Origin: an uncultured Eubacteriales bacterium
Lineage (GTDB): Bacteria > Bacillota > Clostridia > Oscillospirales > Oscillospiraceae
Length of the DNA: 12,564 bases
Reading direction: 5' to 3'
NCBI GenBank assembly: GCA_902477055.1
Contig: CABSFY010000069.1
Location: 1-12,564, forward strand
Positions 1 to 6,061 of the stretch are shown here, one piece after another. The position numbers were made by a program, and so were the translations under genes. The first letter of the stretch is position 1; every line of letters begins with the position of its first letter. Below the pieces are notes generated by a model. It made no database searches. It was not told the DNA's origin and saw only the letters and a program-made list of their open reading frames with translations.

Positions 1-381
1 CACGGCGGCGGCGCGTTCTCCGGCAAGGACCCGACGAAGGTGGACCGCAGCGCTGCCTATATGGCTCGTTACGTTGCCAAAAACCTGGTCGCCGCCGGTC
101 TGGCGAAGAAATGCCAGATCGAGCTGGCCTATGCCATCGGCGTGGCGCATCCCGTTTCCGTGCTGGTGGACACCTATGGCACGGGCGTTACGGACGATGC
201 GGCACTGGCCGAGCTGGTGCGCCGCTGCTTCGATCTGCGCCCCGCAGCAATCATCAAGACGCTTGATCTGCGCCGTCCGATCTATCAGCAGGTTGCGTCC
301 TACGGCCACTTCGGCCGTACCGAGCTGGACCTGCCGTGGGAAAAGACCGATGCGGCCGAACTACTGAAATCCAATCTCTGA
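1..381 (+). CDS. metK: S-adenosylmethionine synthetase, C-terminal part (5' end outside window)
   Basis: MetK makes S-adenosylmethionine from methionine and ATP in the cytosol; SAM is the main methyl donor. The reading frame is open from base 1 to the TGA at 379-381 and gives 126 residues. These begin with the family's glycine-rich loop (HGGGAFSGKDPTKVDRSAAY), which contributes to the nucleotide/phosphate site, followed by the conserved YMARYVAKN segment and the C-terminal domain (IELAYAIGVAHPVS, then DLRRPIYQQVASYGHFGR). Full-length enzymes are about 390-400 residues, so roughly the first two thirds lie upstream of the window. The ATG at 40 is internal to the conserved loop region and is not the start. 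The next gene begins 25 bases after the stop on the same strand with no terminator between, so co-transcription is likely. Any leader regulating metK would be outside the window. Confidence 0.97.
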   Translation, partial: HGGGAFSGKDPTKVDRSAAYMARYVAKNLVAAGLAKKCQIELAYAIGVAHPVSVLVDTYGTGVTDDAALAELVRRCFDLRPAAIIKTLDLRRPIYQQVASYGHFGRTELDLPWEKTDAAELLKSNL

Positions 382-393
382 TTCTGAAACGAA

Positions 394-406
394 GGAGGAG
401 TCCTCC
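394..406 (+). promoter_or_regulatory. Shine-Dalgarno buried in a perfect small hairpin before the aminotransferase start
   Basis: GGAGG at 394-398 is a strong ribosome binding site 8 bases before the ATG at 407. The bases immediately before the ATG, CCTCC at 402-406, are its exact reverse complement, with a three-base AGT loop. In RNA this can form a five-pair, four-G:C hairpin that covers the whole Shine-Dalgarno. Ribosomes finishing metK, whose stop is at 379-381, could open it, which would couple translation of the two genes. The complementarity is seen directly; the regulatory effect is inferred. Confidence 0.5.
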
Positions 407-1597
407 ATGAAGCTCTCTCAAAAAATCAACGCCTGCGAGCTTTCGCCCATCCGGAAATTCTATCCGGACATCGTTGCGGCGGAGCAGCGCGGCATCCGCA
501 TCCACAGCCTGAACATCGGCCAGCCGGACATCCGCACGCCGGAGCTGTATTTTGACGCGCTGGCCAATTACCGGCAGGAGGTGCTGGCCTACGCCCCCTC
601 ACCCGGCGTTCCCGCGCTGATCGAGGCCGTGCAGGCGTACTACGCCCGACTGGGGGAGCAGCTCGACGCGGGAAATATCCTGATTACGACCGGCGGCAGC
701 GAGGCGCTGCTGATGGCCATGCAGTGCATCCTCGACGAGGGCTGCGAGGTTATCGTGCCGGAGCCGTTTTATCCCAATTATAATACGTTCATCCGCATGG
801 CCGGCGGCAAAATCTGCCCGCTGCAAACCACGCCGGAGAACGGCTATCGCTACGCCGACCGGGCGCTCATTGAGCCGCTCATCCACGAAAAGACCCGCGC
901 GATTCTTGTAACGAACCCCGGAAACCCCACCGGCACCGTCCTGACGGAGGCCGAGCTGCGGCTGCTGGCCGATATCGCCAAGGAGCATGACCTGTATCTG
1001 ATCTGCGACGAGGTCTACCGCGAGTTTATCTACGACGGAGGGCATCTGACTACGGCGGCGGCGCTGCGGCATATCGACGAGAATCTGATTCTGATCGACT
1101 CGGTTTCCAAACGCTTCAGCGCCTGCGGTGCGCGCATCGGCGCACTCATCTCGCGCAACCGCGCGTTTATCGAGGCGGCGCTCAAGATCGCGCAGGCGCG
1201 GCTTTCCGTGGCCACGCTCGACCAGGTCGGCGCGGCGGCGCTCTACGGCGTTGACCCGTCGTATTTTGAGGCTACGCGCGAGGAATACCAGCGGCGGCGC
1301 GACGTTTGCTACCGCAAGCTGAAGGAGATTCCCGGCGTTGTGACCATCGAGCCGAAGGGCGCGTTTTATACGATGGCGAAGCTGCCCGTGGATGATGCCG
1401 AGCGCTTCCAGACCTTCCTGCTGCGGCAGTTCAGCGTGGACAACGAAACGGTCGTTTTTGCCCCCGGCGGCGGCTTCTACGCGACCCCCGGCGCGGGCAA
1501 GAGCGAAATTCGCATCGCCTACGTCCTCTGCTGTGAGGAGCTGGACCGTGCATTGACGCTTCTGCGATTGGCCATTGAGAAATATAACAAACAATAA
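407..1597 (+). CDS. PLP-dependent aminotransferase, class I/II (fold type I)
   Basis: This 396-residue protein is a cytosolic pyridoxal-phosphate aminotransferase of the aspartate aminotransferase superfamily. Visible landmarks are SLNIGQPDIRTPE (34-46, substrate-side loop), TTGGSEALL (94-102, phosphate contact), VTNPGNPTGTVL (168-179, cofactor Asn173), ICDEVYREF (199-207, Asp201 pairing with the pyridine nitrogen, Tyr204), DSVSKRFSACGARIG (231-245, Schiff-base Lys235) and EIRIAYV (367-373, Arg369 for the substrate carboxylate). All catalytic residues are present and the length is normal for the family. The start is supported by GGAGG eight bases upstream. The amino acid substrate cannot be read from the sequence. 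Proximity to metK could suggest sulfur or methionine-related metabolism, but that is only a guess. A strong hairpin ends the unit just downstream. Confidence 0.95.
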   Translation: MKLSQKINACELSPIRKFYPDIVAAEQRGIRIHSLNIGQPDIRTPELYFDALANYRQEVLAYAPSPGVPALIEAVQAYYARLGEQLDAGNILITTGGSEALLMAMQCILDEGCEVIVPEPFYPNYNTFIRMAGGKICPLQTTPENGYRYADRALIEPLIHEKTRAILVTNPGNPTGTVLTEAELRLLADIAKEHDLYLICDEVYREFIYDGGHLTTAAALRHIDENLILIDSVSKRFSACGARIGALISRNRAFIEAALKIAQARLSVATLDQVGAAALYGVDPSYFEATREEYQRRRDVCYRKLKEIPGVVTIEPKGAFYTMAKLPVDDAERFQTFLLRQFSVDNETVVFAPGGGFYATPGAGKSEIRIAYVLCCEELDRALTLLRLAIEKYNKQ

Positions 1598-1602
1598 AAG
1601 GC

Positions 1603-1646
1603 AATAAAAATCAGACGCCCACAAACGTGGGTGTCTGATTTTTATT
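1603..1646. terminator. Bidirectional intrinsic terminator between convergent genes
   Basis: A 20-bp stem (1603-1622 with 1627-1646, one G:U pair, loop AAAC) sits between the aminotransferase stop at 1597 and the SPFH gene stop at 1660 on the other strand. The stem has a G+C-rich top (GACGCCCAC with GTGGGTGTC) and a run of A on the left and T on the right, so both transcripts would end in a U-rich tract. It can therefore terminate both converging genes. Confidence 0.93.
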
Positions 1647-1659
1647 GGAGCGCCGGGTG

Positions 1660-2568
1660 TTAGGCTTCCGGTGCTTTGGGGTCCTTGGCCACTTCGACGA
1701 GGCCGGTGGCGAGGCCTGCGAGGCCTTGAATTTCGGAGGGGATGATGATCTTTGTGGCCTTGCCGTCGGCGATCTTCTGCATGGCCTCGAGGGCCTTGAG
1801 CTTGATGACCTGATCGTTTGGGCAGGCCTCATTCAGCAGGCGCATGGCCTCGGCGGTCGCCTTTTGAACGGCGAGGATGGCCTGCGCCTGGCCCTCGGCG
1901 CGGAGAATGGCGGCCTGCTTTTCTGCGTCGGCGCGGAGAATGGCGGATTCCTTCTCGCCCTCGGCGACAAGAATCTGCGAGTGCTTCGTGCCTTCGGCCT
2001 GCAAAATGGCCTGACGGCGGTCACGCTCGGCCTTCATCTGCTTTTCCATCGAGTTCTGGATGTCCTGCGGCGGGAGGATGTTTTTCAGCTCCACGCGCGT
2101 GACCTTGATGCCCCACGGGTCGGTCGCTTCGTCCAGAATGGCGCGCATCTTCGTATTGATGACATCGCGGCTGGTCAGGGTCTGGTCCAGCTCCAGATCG
2201 CCGATGATGTTACGCAGGGTCGTGGCCGTCAGCGTTTCCATGGCGACCATCGGCTGCTCAACGCCGTAGGTGTAGAGCTTCGGGTCGGTGATGGAGAAGT
2301 AGACAACGGTGTCAATTTGCATCGTAACGTTATCTTTTGTAATGACGGGCTGCGGCGGATAGTCGAGCACCTGTTCCTTGAGGCTGACGCGCTTGGCAAT
2401 GCGCTCGACGAACGGCACCTTGAAATGGATGCCGACGCTCCAGACGCTATGGAACGCGCCCAGCCGCTCGACGACATACGCGCGGGACTGCTGCACGACA
2501 CAGATGTTTTTCACGAGAATGATTAGAACCAACAGGGCAAGAACGCCGATAATGATGATGGCTTCCAT
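1660..2568 (-). CDS. SPFH/Band 7 (stomatin-like, QmcA-type) membrane protein
   Basis: This 302-residue protein has one N-terminal membrane segment (about residues 3-20, a run of I/L/V), an SPFH/Band 7 domain (about 22-180, including LGAFHSVWSVGIHFKVPF and the TLRNIIGDLELDQTLTSR stretch), and then an Ala/Glu/Arg/Lys-rich coiled coil (about 180-235) with repeated AEG-type units such as ILQAEG, LVAEGE and ILRAEGQAQA. Such proteins form ring-like or raft-like assemblies in the membrane and often partner with NfeD proteins. Here an NfeD gene lies directly upstream, 18 bases away on the same strand, which is the classic pairing. A GGAGGA ribosome binding site around 2579-2584 supports the ATG at 2568. 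The precise substrate or client protein is unknown. A long open frame on the opposite strand is a shadow of the GC-rich coding sequence. Confidence 0.95.
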   Translation of the reverse strand: MEAIIIIGVLALLVLIILVKNICVVQQSRAYVVERLGAFHSVWSVGIHFKVPFVERIAKRVSLKEQVLDYPPQPVITKDNVTMQIDTVVYFSITDPKLYTYGVEQPMVAMETLTATTLRNIIGDLELDQTLTSRDVINTKMRAILDEATDPWGIKVTRVELKNILPPQDIQNSMEKQMKAERDRRQAILQAEGTKHSQILVAEGEKESAILRADAEKQAAILRAEGQAQAILAVQKATAEAMRLLNEACPNDQVIKLKALEAMQKIADGKATKIIIPSEIQGLAGLATGLVEVAKDPKAPEA

Positions 2569-2586
2569 GTAGTGAATTCCTCCTTT

Positions 2587-3021
2587 TTATTCGACACGTT
2601 CGACGATGAGTTTTGTGCTGTCCACACGGACGACGCGGACGGGGACATCGATCGGAATGCTTTCGCCGTCGGCGCTGCGGGCGGACCATTCCACGCCGGA
2701 CAGCCGGACGGCGCCGAGGGCGCGGACATTGTCGATCGCCTCGGTGACGATTGCAACCTGACCGACGTTGCGCTCGACATTGGTGGGCGTGCGGCCGCGA
2801 TTAAAGCGGCTGCGCACCAGCGGCCGCAGTGCCAGCAGCAGAATTGCCGACACGGCGACGAACAGCACGAATTGCAGCCACAGCGGCCCGTGACACAGCG
2901 CGGCAATCAGTCCGGCGATGGAGCCGCCGATAAACCACAGTGAAACGAGTGCCGCCGTTGAAGCCTCGGCCACGGCGAACACAACAATCGCCGCCAGCCA
3001 TATCCATTCCATCGGGGGCAT
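2587..3021 (-). CDS. NfeD-family membrane protein (short form, C-terminal OB-fold)
   Basis: The protein has 144 residues with the chosen start. It shows three predicted membrane segments (about 6-22, 27-44 and 48-68), a short basic linker (RSRFNRGRTPTNVER), and a soluble beta-rich C-terminal domain (about 85-144: VGQVAIVTEAIDN, GAVRLSGVEWSARS, IPIDVPVRVVRVDSTKLIV) typical of the NfeD OB-fold. It lacks the ClpP-like protease domain of long NfeD proteins. It is probably co-transcribed with the SPFH gene just downstream; in characterised pairs the OB-fold contacts the SPFH protein. Two ATGs are close together. The one at 3027 is only 3 bases from the AGGAGG at 3031-3036, and the one at 3021 is 9 bases away, so I prefer 3021. 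No clear promoter was seen upstream. Confidence 0.9.
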   Translation of the reverse strand: MPPMEWIWLAAIVVFAVAEASTAALVSLWFIGGSIAGLIAALCHGPLWLQFVLFVAVSAILLLALRPLVRSRFNRGRTPTNVERNVGQVAIVTEAIDNVRALGAVRLSGVEWSARSADGESIPIDVPVRVVRVDSTKLIVERVE

Positions 3022-3073
3022 AAGCATCGACCTCCTATGTTATTTCATGTTTCAATTTTGGGACGGGAGCTAC

Positions 3074-3154
3074 GGATTGCCGCGTCAAGCTGCGCTCTCC
3101 GCTTGCCGGTCGGCCCCGAAGGGGCCGTGGCAATCTCAAGAAAGCAGCTGCGAA
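3074..3154. repeat. Degenerate copy of a palindromic intergenic repeat (copy A)
   Basis: The 176-base gap between murC and nfeD holds GATTGCC (3075-3081) inverted against GGCAATC (3129-3135), and a perfect seven-pair hairpin CGGCCCC-GAA-GGGGCCG (3111-3127). The stretch GGCCGTGGCAATCTC at 3123-3137, then six unmatched bases, then GCAGCT, one base and CGAA, recurs at the same spacing at 8274-8305 in a better preserved element. The outer ends seen there (TGTCATTGCGA) are not recognisable here, so this copy looks eroded or rearranged. Neither side of the central hairpin has a T run, so I do not call it a terminator. Confidence 0.7.
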
Positions 3155-3197
3155 AGGCTCCGTCCTGCTTTCAGTTTGCCATAACGGCGGGGAAATG

Positions 3198-4562
3198 TCA
3201 AGGGGTCTGGAGCAGCAGCTCACCGGCCTTGTAGATATCGCCTGCGCCGACGGTGAGGATGATGTCGCCCTCCTTTGCGACGGCGCGAAGATAAGCGGCG
3301 ACCTCCGGCAGCGTTTCAAAGAACAGTGCGCCGGGAATTTCCCGCGCCAGATCGCGTGAGGAAATTCCGATCTTATTGCTCTCGCGGGCGGCGTAAATTT
3401 CGGCCAGCACGGCCACGTCCACGCGCTTCAGCTCCGCAACGAAGTCGGAAAACAGCGCCTTTGTCCGCGTGTAGGTGTGCGGCTGGAAGGCGACGATGAT
3501 GCGCTGATAGCCCATCGTTTTTACCGCATCGATGAGCGCGTGCAGCTCGCCGGGGTGGTGAGCATAGTCGTCGTAGACCGCCGCGCCATGGTAGGTTCCC
3601 TTGCGCTCCAGCCGACGGCCGGCACCGGTGAACGTCTCCAGCCCGGCGGCGACCGCTGCGCCGTCTACGTTCATCACGTAAGCGGCGGCCGAGGCGGCCA
3701 GCGCGTTATAGACGTTGTGCCGTCCGTAGACGTTCAGATGCACGTGACAGTATTTTTTGCCGAAGCAGTTTACGTCGAAGTCGCGGAAGTCCTCCGACAG
3801 CTTTTCTGCGTGAATGTCGTTTTTTTCGTCAAGGCCGAAAGAAATATAGCGCAGATCGTCGAGCGTTTCGACGGTATTCTTATCGTCGCCGTTGGCGATG
3901 ACGTGGCCCGTGCGCGGGACCAGGCCGGCAAACTTGCGGAACGAGCGCTCAACGGCGGCAAGGTCCTTGAAATAATCCAGATGGTCGGCCTCGATGTTGT
4001 TGATGATCGCGACGGTCGGGTAGAAATTCAGGAATGAGTCGCAGTATTCGCAGCTTTCCATGATGATGGTGTCGCCGTTGCCGACGCGATGACCGGCCTT
4101 GAGCAGGGGAAGATAGCCGCCGAGCATGACCGTCGGGTCGCGCTGCGCCTCCATGAAAATATGGGTAATCATGGCGGTCGTGGTGGTTTTTCCGTGTGTG
4201 CCGGAGATGCAGATGGCGTTTTTATACGCCCGCATGATGAGCCCCCAGGCCTGCGCGCGTTCAAACACCGGGATGCCCATCGCGCGGGCGGCGGCAATCT
4301 CCGGGTTGTCGTTATGGGCGGCGGCGGTGCGGATGATGCAGTCCGCGCCCTTGATATTTTCGGCGCTGTGGCCGATGTGAACCGTGATCCCCTTGGAAAT
4401 CAGCTCGTCGGTGGAAACGGATGCGTTCATATCCGAGCCGGTCACGGTCATGCCCATTCCGCGCAGTACCAGCCCCAGCGGCCGCATGGAAACGCCGCCG
4501 ATGCCGATCAGGTGGATGTGCTTGCCGGGGACAAGATAAGTATCCAAACAATTTCGCGCCAT
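3198..4562 (-). CDS. murC: UDP-N-acetylmuramate--L-alanine ligase
   Basis: MurC attaches L-alanine to UDP-MurNAc using ATP, the first amino acid addition in cytosolic peptidoglycan precursor synthesis. The 454-residue product is full length. Seen in order: N-terminal UDP-binding Rossmann motif LIGIGGVSMRPLG (18-30), ATP P-loop SGTHGKTTTT (120-129, Lys125), ESCEYCDSFL (169-178), NIEADHLDYF (189-198), GRHNVYNALAA (280-290), DDYAHHP (331-337) and FQPHTYTRT (359-367). The ESCEY form of the central motif is like the EACEY of Bacillus MurC rather than the ADESD of E. coli, which supports a Firmicute origin. The frame is open farther upstream, but the ATG at 4562 has a GGAGAGGAG ribosome binding site and starts the recognised domain. 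The rluA-like gene ends 34 bases upstream; a separate promoter is also visible. Confidence 0.97.
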   Translation of the reverse strand: MARNCLDTYLVPGKHIHLIGIGGVSMRPLGLVLRGMGMTVTGSDMNASVSTDELISKGITVHIGHSAENIKGADCIIRTAAAHNDNPEIAAARAMGIPVFERAQAWGLIMRAYKNAICISGTHGKTTTTAMITHIFMEAQRDPTVMLGGYLPLLKAGHRVGNGDTIIMESCEYCDSFLNFYPTVAIINNIEADHLDYFKDLAAVERSFRKFAGLVPRTGHVIANGDDKNTVETLDDLRYISFGLDEKNDIHAEKLSEDFRDFDVNCFGKKYCHVHLNVYGRHNVYNALAASAAAYVMNVDGAAVAAGLETFTGAGRRLERKGTYHGAAVYDDYAHHPGELHALIDAVKTMGYQRIIVAFQPHTYTRTKALFSDFVAELKRVDVAVLAEIYAARESNKIGISSRDLAREIPGALFFETLPEVAAYLRAVAKEGDIILTVGAGDIYKAGELLLQTP

Positions 4563-4595
4563 GAGAACTCCTCTCCTTGTAACGCTGTTTTCTTT

Positions 4596-4624
4596 ATTAT
4601 AATGCAGTTTCGTCGATTTTACAA
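4596..4624 (-). promoter_or_regulatory. Probable sigma-A promoter for murC
   Basis: Read on the minus strand, TTGTAA (4624-4619), a 17-base spacer and a perfect TATAAT (4601-4596) lie about 35-60 bases before the murC ATG. The -10 box overlaps the TAA stop of the rluA-like gene (4599-4597), so murC could be expressed both by read-through and on its own. The -35 box matches consensus at 4 of 6 positions. Confidence 0.6.
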
Positions 4625-5238
4625 GCGGAAAAGCCCGCCGGAAGGAAATTCTCCGGCAGAGTGAAGGCCAGCTCGCGCCCGTCCGGGTGGCGAAAGGACA
4701 GACGATAGGCCCAGAGGGCCAGCTCGCCGCCGATTTTTGCGCCGTACTTCCGATCGCCGCAGAGCGGCCAGCCGCGGGAGGCGAACTGGACGCGAATCTG
4801 GTGCGTCCGGCCCGTGTGCAGCCGGACGAGGACCAGACTGCCGTCCAGCACACGGTAGGTCAGATGCGCCGGACGCACGCCGTTCCGCTTACGCGCCACG
4901 ACGTAGGTCTTATTTCTCACGCGATCGTGATATAACAGGTCGTTCAGCTCGCCGGAAGCCGGGACCGGCGGGGTTTCGCAGAGCGCGAGATATTCCTTGC
5001 AGAAGCCGCCGCCCAGCTCTGCCGAGAGGGCTGCTGCCGCTGCGGACGTTTTCGCGAACACCATCAGGCCGAGTGTGTCGCGATCAAGGCGATGGACGGG
5101 GTAGACGGTGCGCGGCGCAAGCAGGTCGGCCATCGATCGCTTGCCTGACACATCCGCCGCCGCGAGAACGCCGCGCGGCTTCACGCAGACGACCAGCGCT
5201 GCGTCCTCAAATAAGATCGTTGCTTCGCCAGCCTGCAT
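4597..5238 (-). CDS. RluA-family pseudouridine synthase (small, no S4 domain)
   Basis: This 213-residue enzyme converts specific uridines in rRNA or tRNA to pseudouridine. It contains the catalytic motif VHRLDRDTLGLMVFAKT (48-64, catalytic Asp52), a conserved Lys/Tyr segment CKEYLALCETP (80-90), RLHTGRTHQIRVQFASRGWPL (139-159) and GDRKYG (161-166), all typical of the RluA family. There is no N-terminal S4 RNA-binding domain, so it belongs to the short RluA/TruC-like group and its RNA target cannot be told from the sequence. The start at 5238 has GGGAGG seven bases upstream; the frame stays open upstream but has no homology there and crosses the divergent CarD promoter. It precedes murC on the same strand with a 34-base gap. 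Confidence 0.93.
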   Translation of the reverse strand: MQAGEATILFEDAALVVCVKPRGVLAAADVSGKRSMADLLAPRTVYPVHRLDRDTLGLMVFAKTSAAAAALSAELGGGFCKEYLALCETPPVPASGELNDLLYHDRVRNKTYVVARKRNGVRPAHLTYRVLDGSLVLVRLHTGRTHQIRVQFASRGWPLCGDRKYGAKIGGELALWAYRLSFRHPDGRELAFTLPENFLPAGFSACKIDETAL

Positions 5239-5268
5239 GGCCGCGCCTCCCTTCGACGGTTTCTTTTC

Positions 5269-5297
5269 ATCATAGCGGACAAAGCGAAAAAAAGCAA
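5269..5297 (-). promoter_or_regulatory. Possible promoter for the rluA-like gene
   Basis: On the minus strand TTGCTT (5297-5292), a 17-base spacer and TATGAT (5274-5269, 5 of 6 to consensus) lie 30-60 bases before the start at 5238. The -35 match is weak (3 of 6), so this is a tentative call based on the -10 box, the spacing and its position. Confidence 0.45.
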
Positions 5298-5379
5298 GCG
5301 CAGATTCGGCAGCTTGGCCGGATTTTCGCGTAAGAAGTCTGGAAACGCAGCGAAAACGCAAAATTTGTTGATTTTGCGC

Positions 5380-5409
5380 ATGACAATTCTTGCAAAAATA
5401 TGGTATAAT
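5380..5409 (+). promoter_or_regulatory. Strong sigma-A promoter with extended -10 for the CarD-family gene
   Basis: ATGACA (5380-5385, 5 of 6 to TTGACA), an 18-base spacer and a perfect TATAAT (5404-5409) preceded by TGG, which is an extended -10. The promoter lies 25 bases before the ATG at 5434, so the untranslated leader is very short and mostly made up of the ribosome binding site. Confidence 0.85.
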
Positions 5410-5433
5410 TATTATAGAAAGGGGCGTGAGAGT

Positions 5434-5943
5434 ATGTTTCAGATCGGGGATTTGGTCGTGTATGGAATGGAGGGCGTCTGTCGGGTCGAGCGGACGGAAA
5501 AGCTGTGCGTCGGTGGGAAGCTCTGCCGATATTACGTTCTCAGCCCTGTCTATCGCGAGGGCGCGACTGTCTATGTTCCGGCGGAGAACGAGGAGCTGAC
5601 GGCGCGGATGAAGCGCATCCTCTCGCCGGAGGAGCTGGAGGCGCTGCTCGACGGCGCACGGGAGGATGAGCCGCTGTGGCTCGACGACGCGAACGAGCGC
5701 CGGACGCTGTATGCGAAGGTCCTGCTCAGCGGGGACCGGCGGGCGCTGATGCGGCTGGTGCGGACGCTGCACCTGCGGCGGACGAAGCTGGTGTCGCAGG
5801 GAAAGTATCTGCGCTCCGGCGACGATCAGGTGCTGCGCGATGCCGAGCGGATGCTCAACGGCGAGTTTGCGCTGATTCTGAACATCCCGCAGCAAGAGGT
5901 CCCCGGCTATGTGCGGACGCGGCTGGAGCCTTTGACACTGTAA
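5434..5943 (+). CDS. CarD/CdnL-family transcriptional regulator
   Basis: This 169-residue protein has an N-terminal CarD_CdnL_TRCF domain (about 1-60: MFQIGDLVVYGMEGVCRVE, then CRYYVLSPVY and ATVYVPAENEE), which in characterised members binds the RNA polymerase beta subunit lobe. A charged, mostly helical C-terminal part follows (about 64-165, with MKRILSPEELEALLDGA and MRLVRTLHLRRTKLVSQGK), the part that in characterised members contacts promoter DNA near the -10. Length and layout fit the short clostridial CarD proteins. The start at 5434 has AAAGGGG nine bases upstream and a strong promoter; the open frame upstream of it contains that promoter and is not translated. The gene is monocistronic, with a terminator right after it. 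The promoters it controls are unknown. Confidence 0.92.
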   Translation: MFQIGDLVVYGMEGVCRVERTEKLCVGGKLCRYYVLSPVYREGATVYVPAENEELTARMKRILSPEELEALLDGAREDEPLWLDDANERRTLYAKVLLSGDRRALMRLVRTLHLRRTKLVSQGKYLRSGDDQVLRDAERMLNGEFALILNIPQQEVPGYVRTRLEPLTL

Positions 5944-5953
5944 TATGACAACA

Positions 5954-5985
5954 CTGCCCGGCCGGCTTCGGTCGGGCGGTTTTTT
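5954..5985 (+). terminator. Intrinsic terminator of the CarD-family gene
   Basis: GCCCGGCCG (5956-5964) pairs with CGGTCGGGC (5969-5977) around a GCTT loop, extended by two outer pairs, and is followed by a run of six T (5980-5985). It begins 11 bases after the stop codon at 5943. Confidence 0.94.
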
Positions 5986-6000
5986 ACGGAAAAGTTTTTC

Positions 6001-6029
6001 TTGACATTAGACGGCACATGTTATATATT
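6001..6029 (+). promoter_or_regulatory. Near-consensus sigma-A promoter for the SLH protein gene
   Basis: A perfect TTGACA (6001-6006), a 17-base spacer and TATATT (6024-6029, 5 of 6) lie 33 bases before the start at 6062. Ribosome binding site GAGGAG follows at about 6050-6055. The promoter begins 15 bases after the previous terminator's T run, so the gene is an independent unit that is probably well expressed. Confidence 0.88.
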
Positions 6030-6061
6030 CTAATCAAATAGTACAAAAGAGGAGAACTACC

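Noticed and set aside
599..1624. 341-codon open frame on the minus strand across the aminotransferase
   Set aside because: It runs opposite a gene with all catalytic motifs, has no recognisable domain and an Arg/Ala/Gly-heavy composition. GC-rich third positions suppress stops in the antisense frame.
1645..2526. 293-codon open frame on the plus strand across the SPFH gene
   Set aside because: Antisense shadow of a well-identified SPFH protein. It begins inside the terminator region with no ribosome binding site.
3196..3201. Minus-strand TTGACA at the murC stop as a promoter for nfeD/SPFH
   Set aside because: No acceptable -10 box lies 16-18 bases downstream on that strand, and the position is more than 150 bases from the nfeD start.
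4563..4853. N-terminal extension of murC by 97 residues
   Set aside because: It runs through the 3' end of the rluA-like gene in another frame, shows no MurC similarity, and the ATG at 4562 has a strong ribosome binding site.
5239..5895. N-terminal extension of the rluA-like frame across the CarD gene
   Set aside because: The extension has no homology, overlaps the CarD-family gene and its promoter, and the start at 5238 has a good ribosome binding site.
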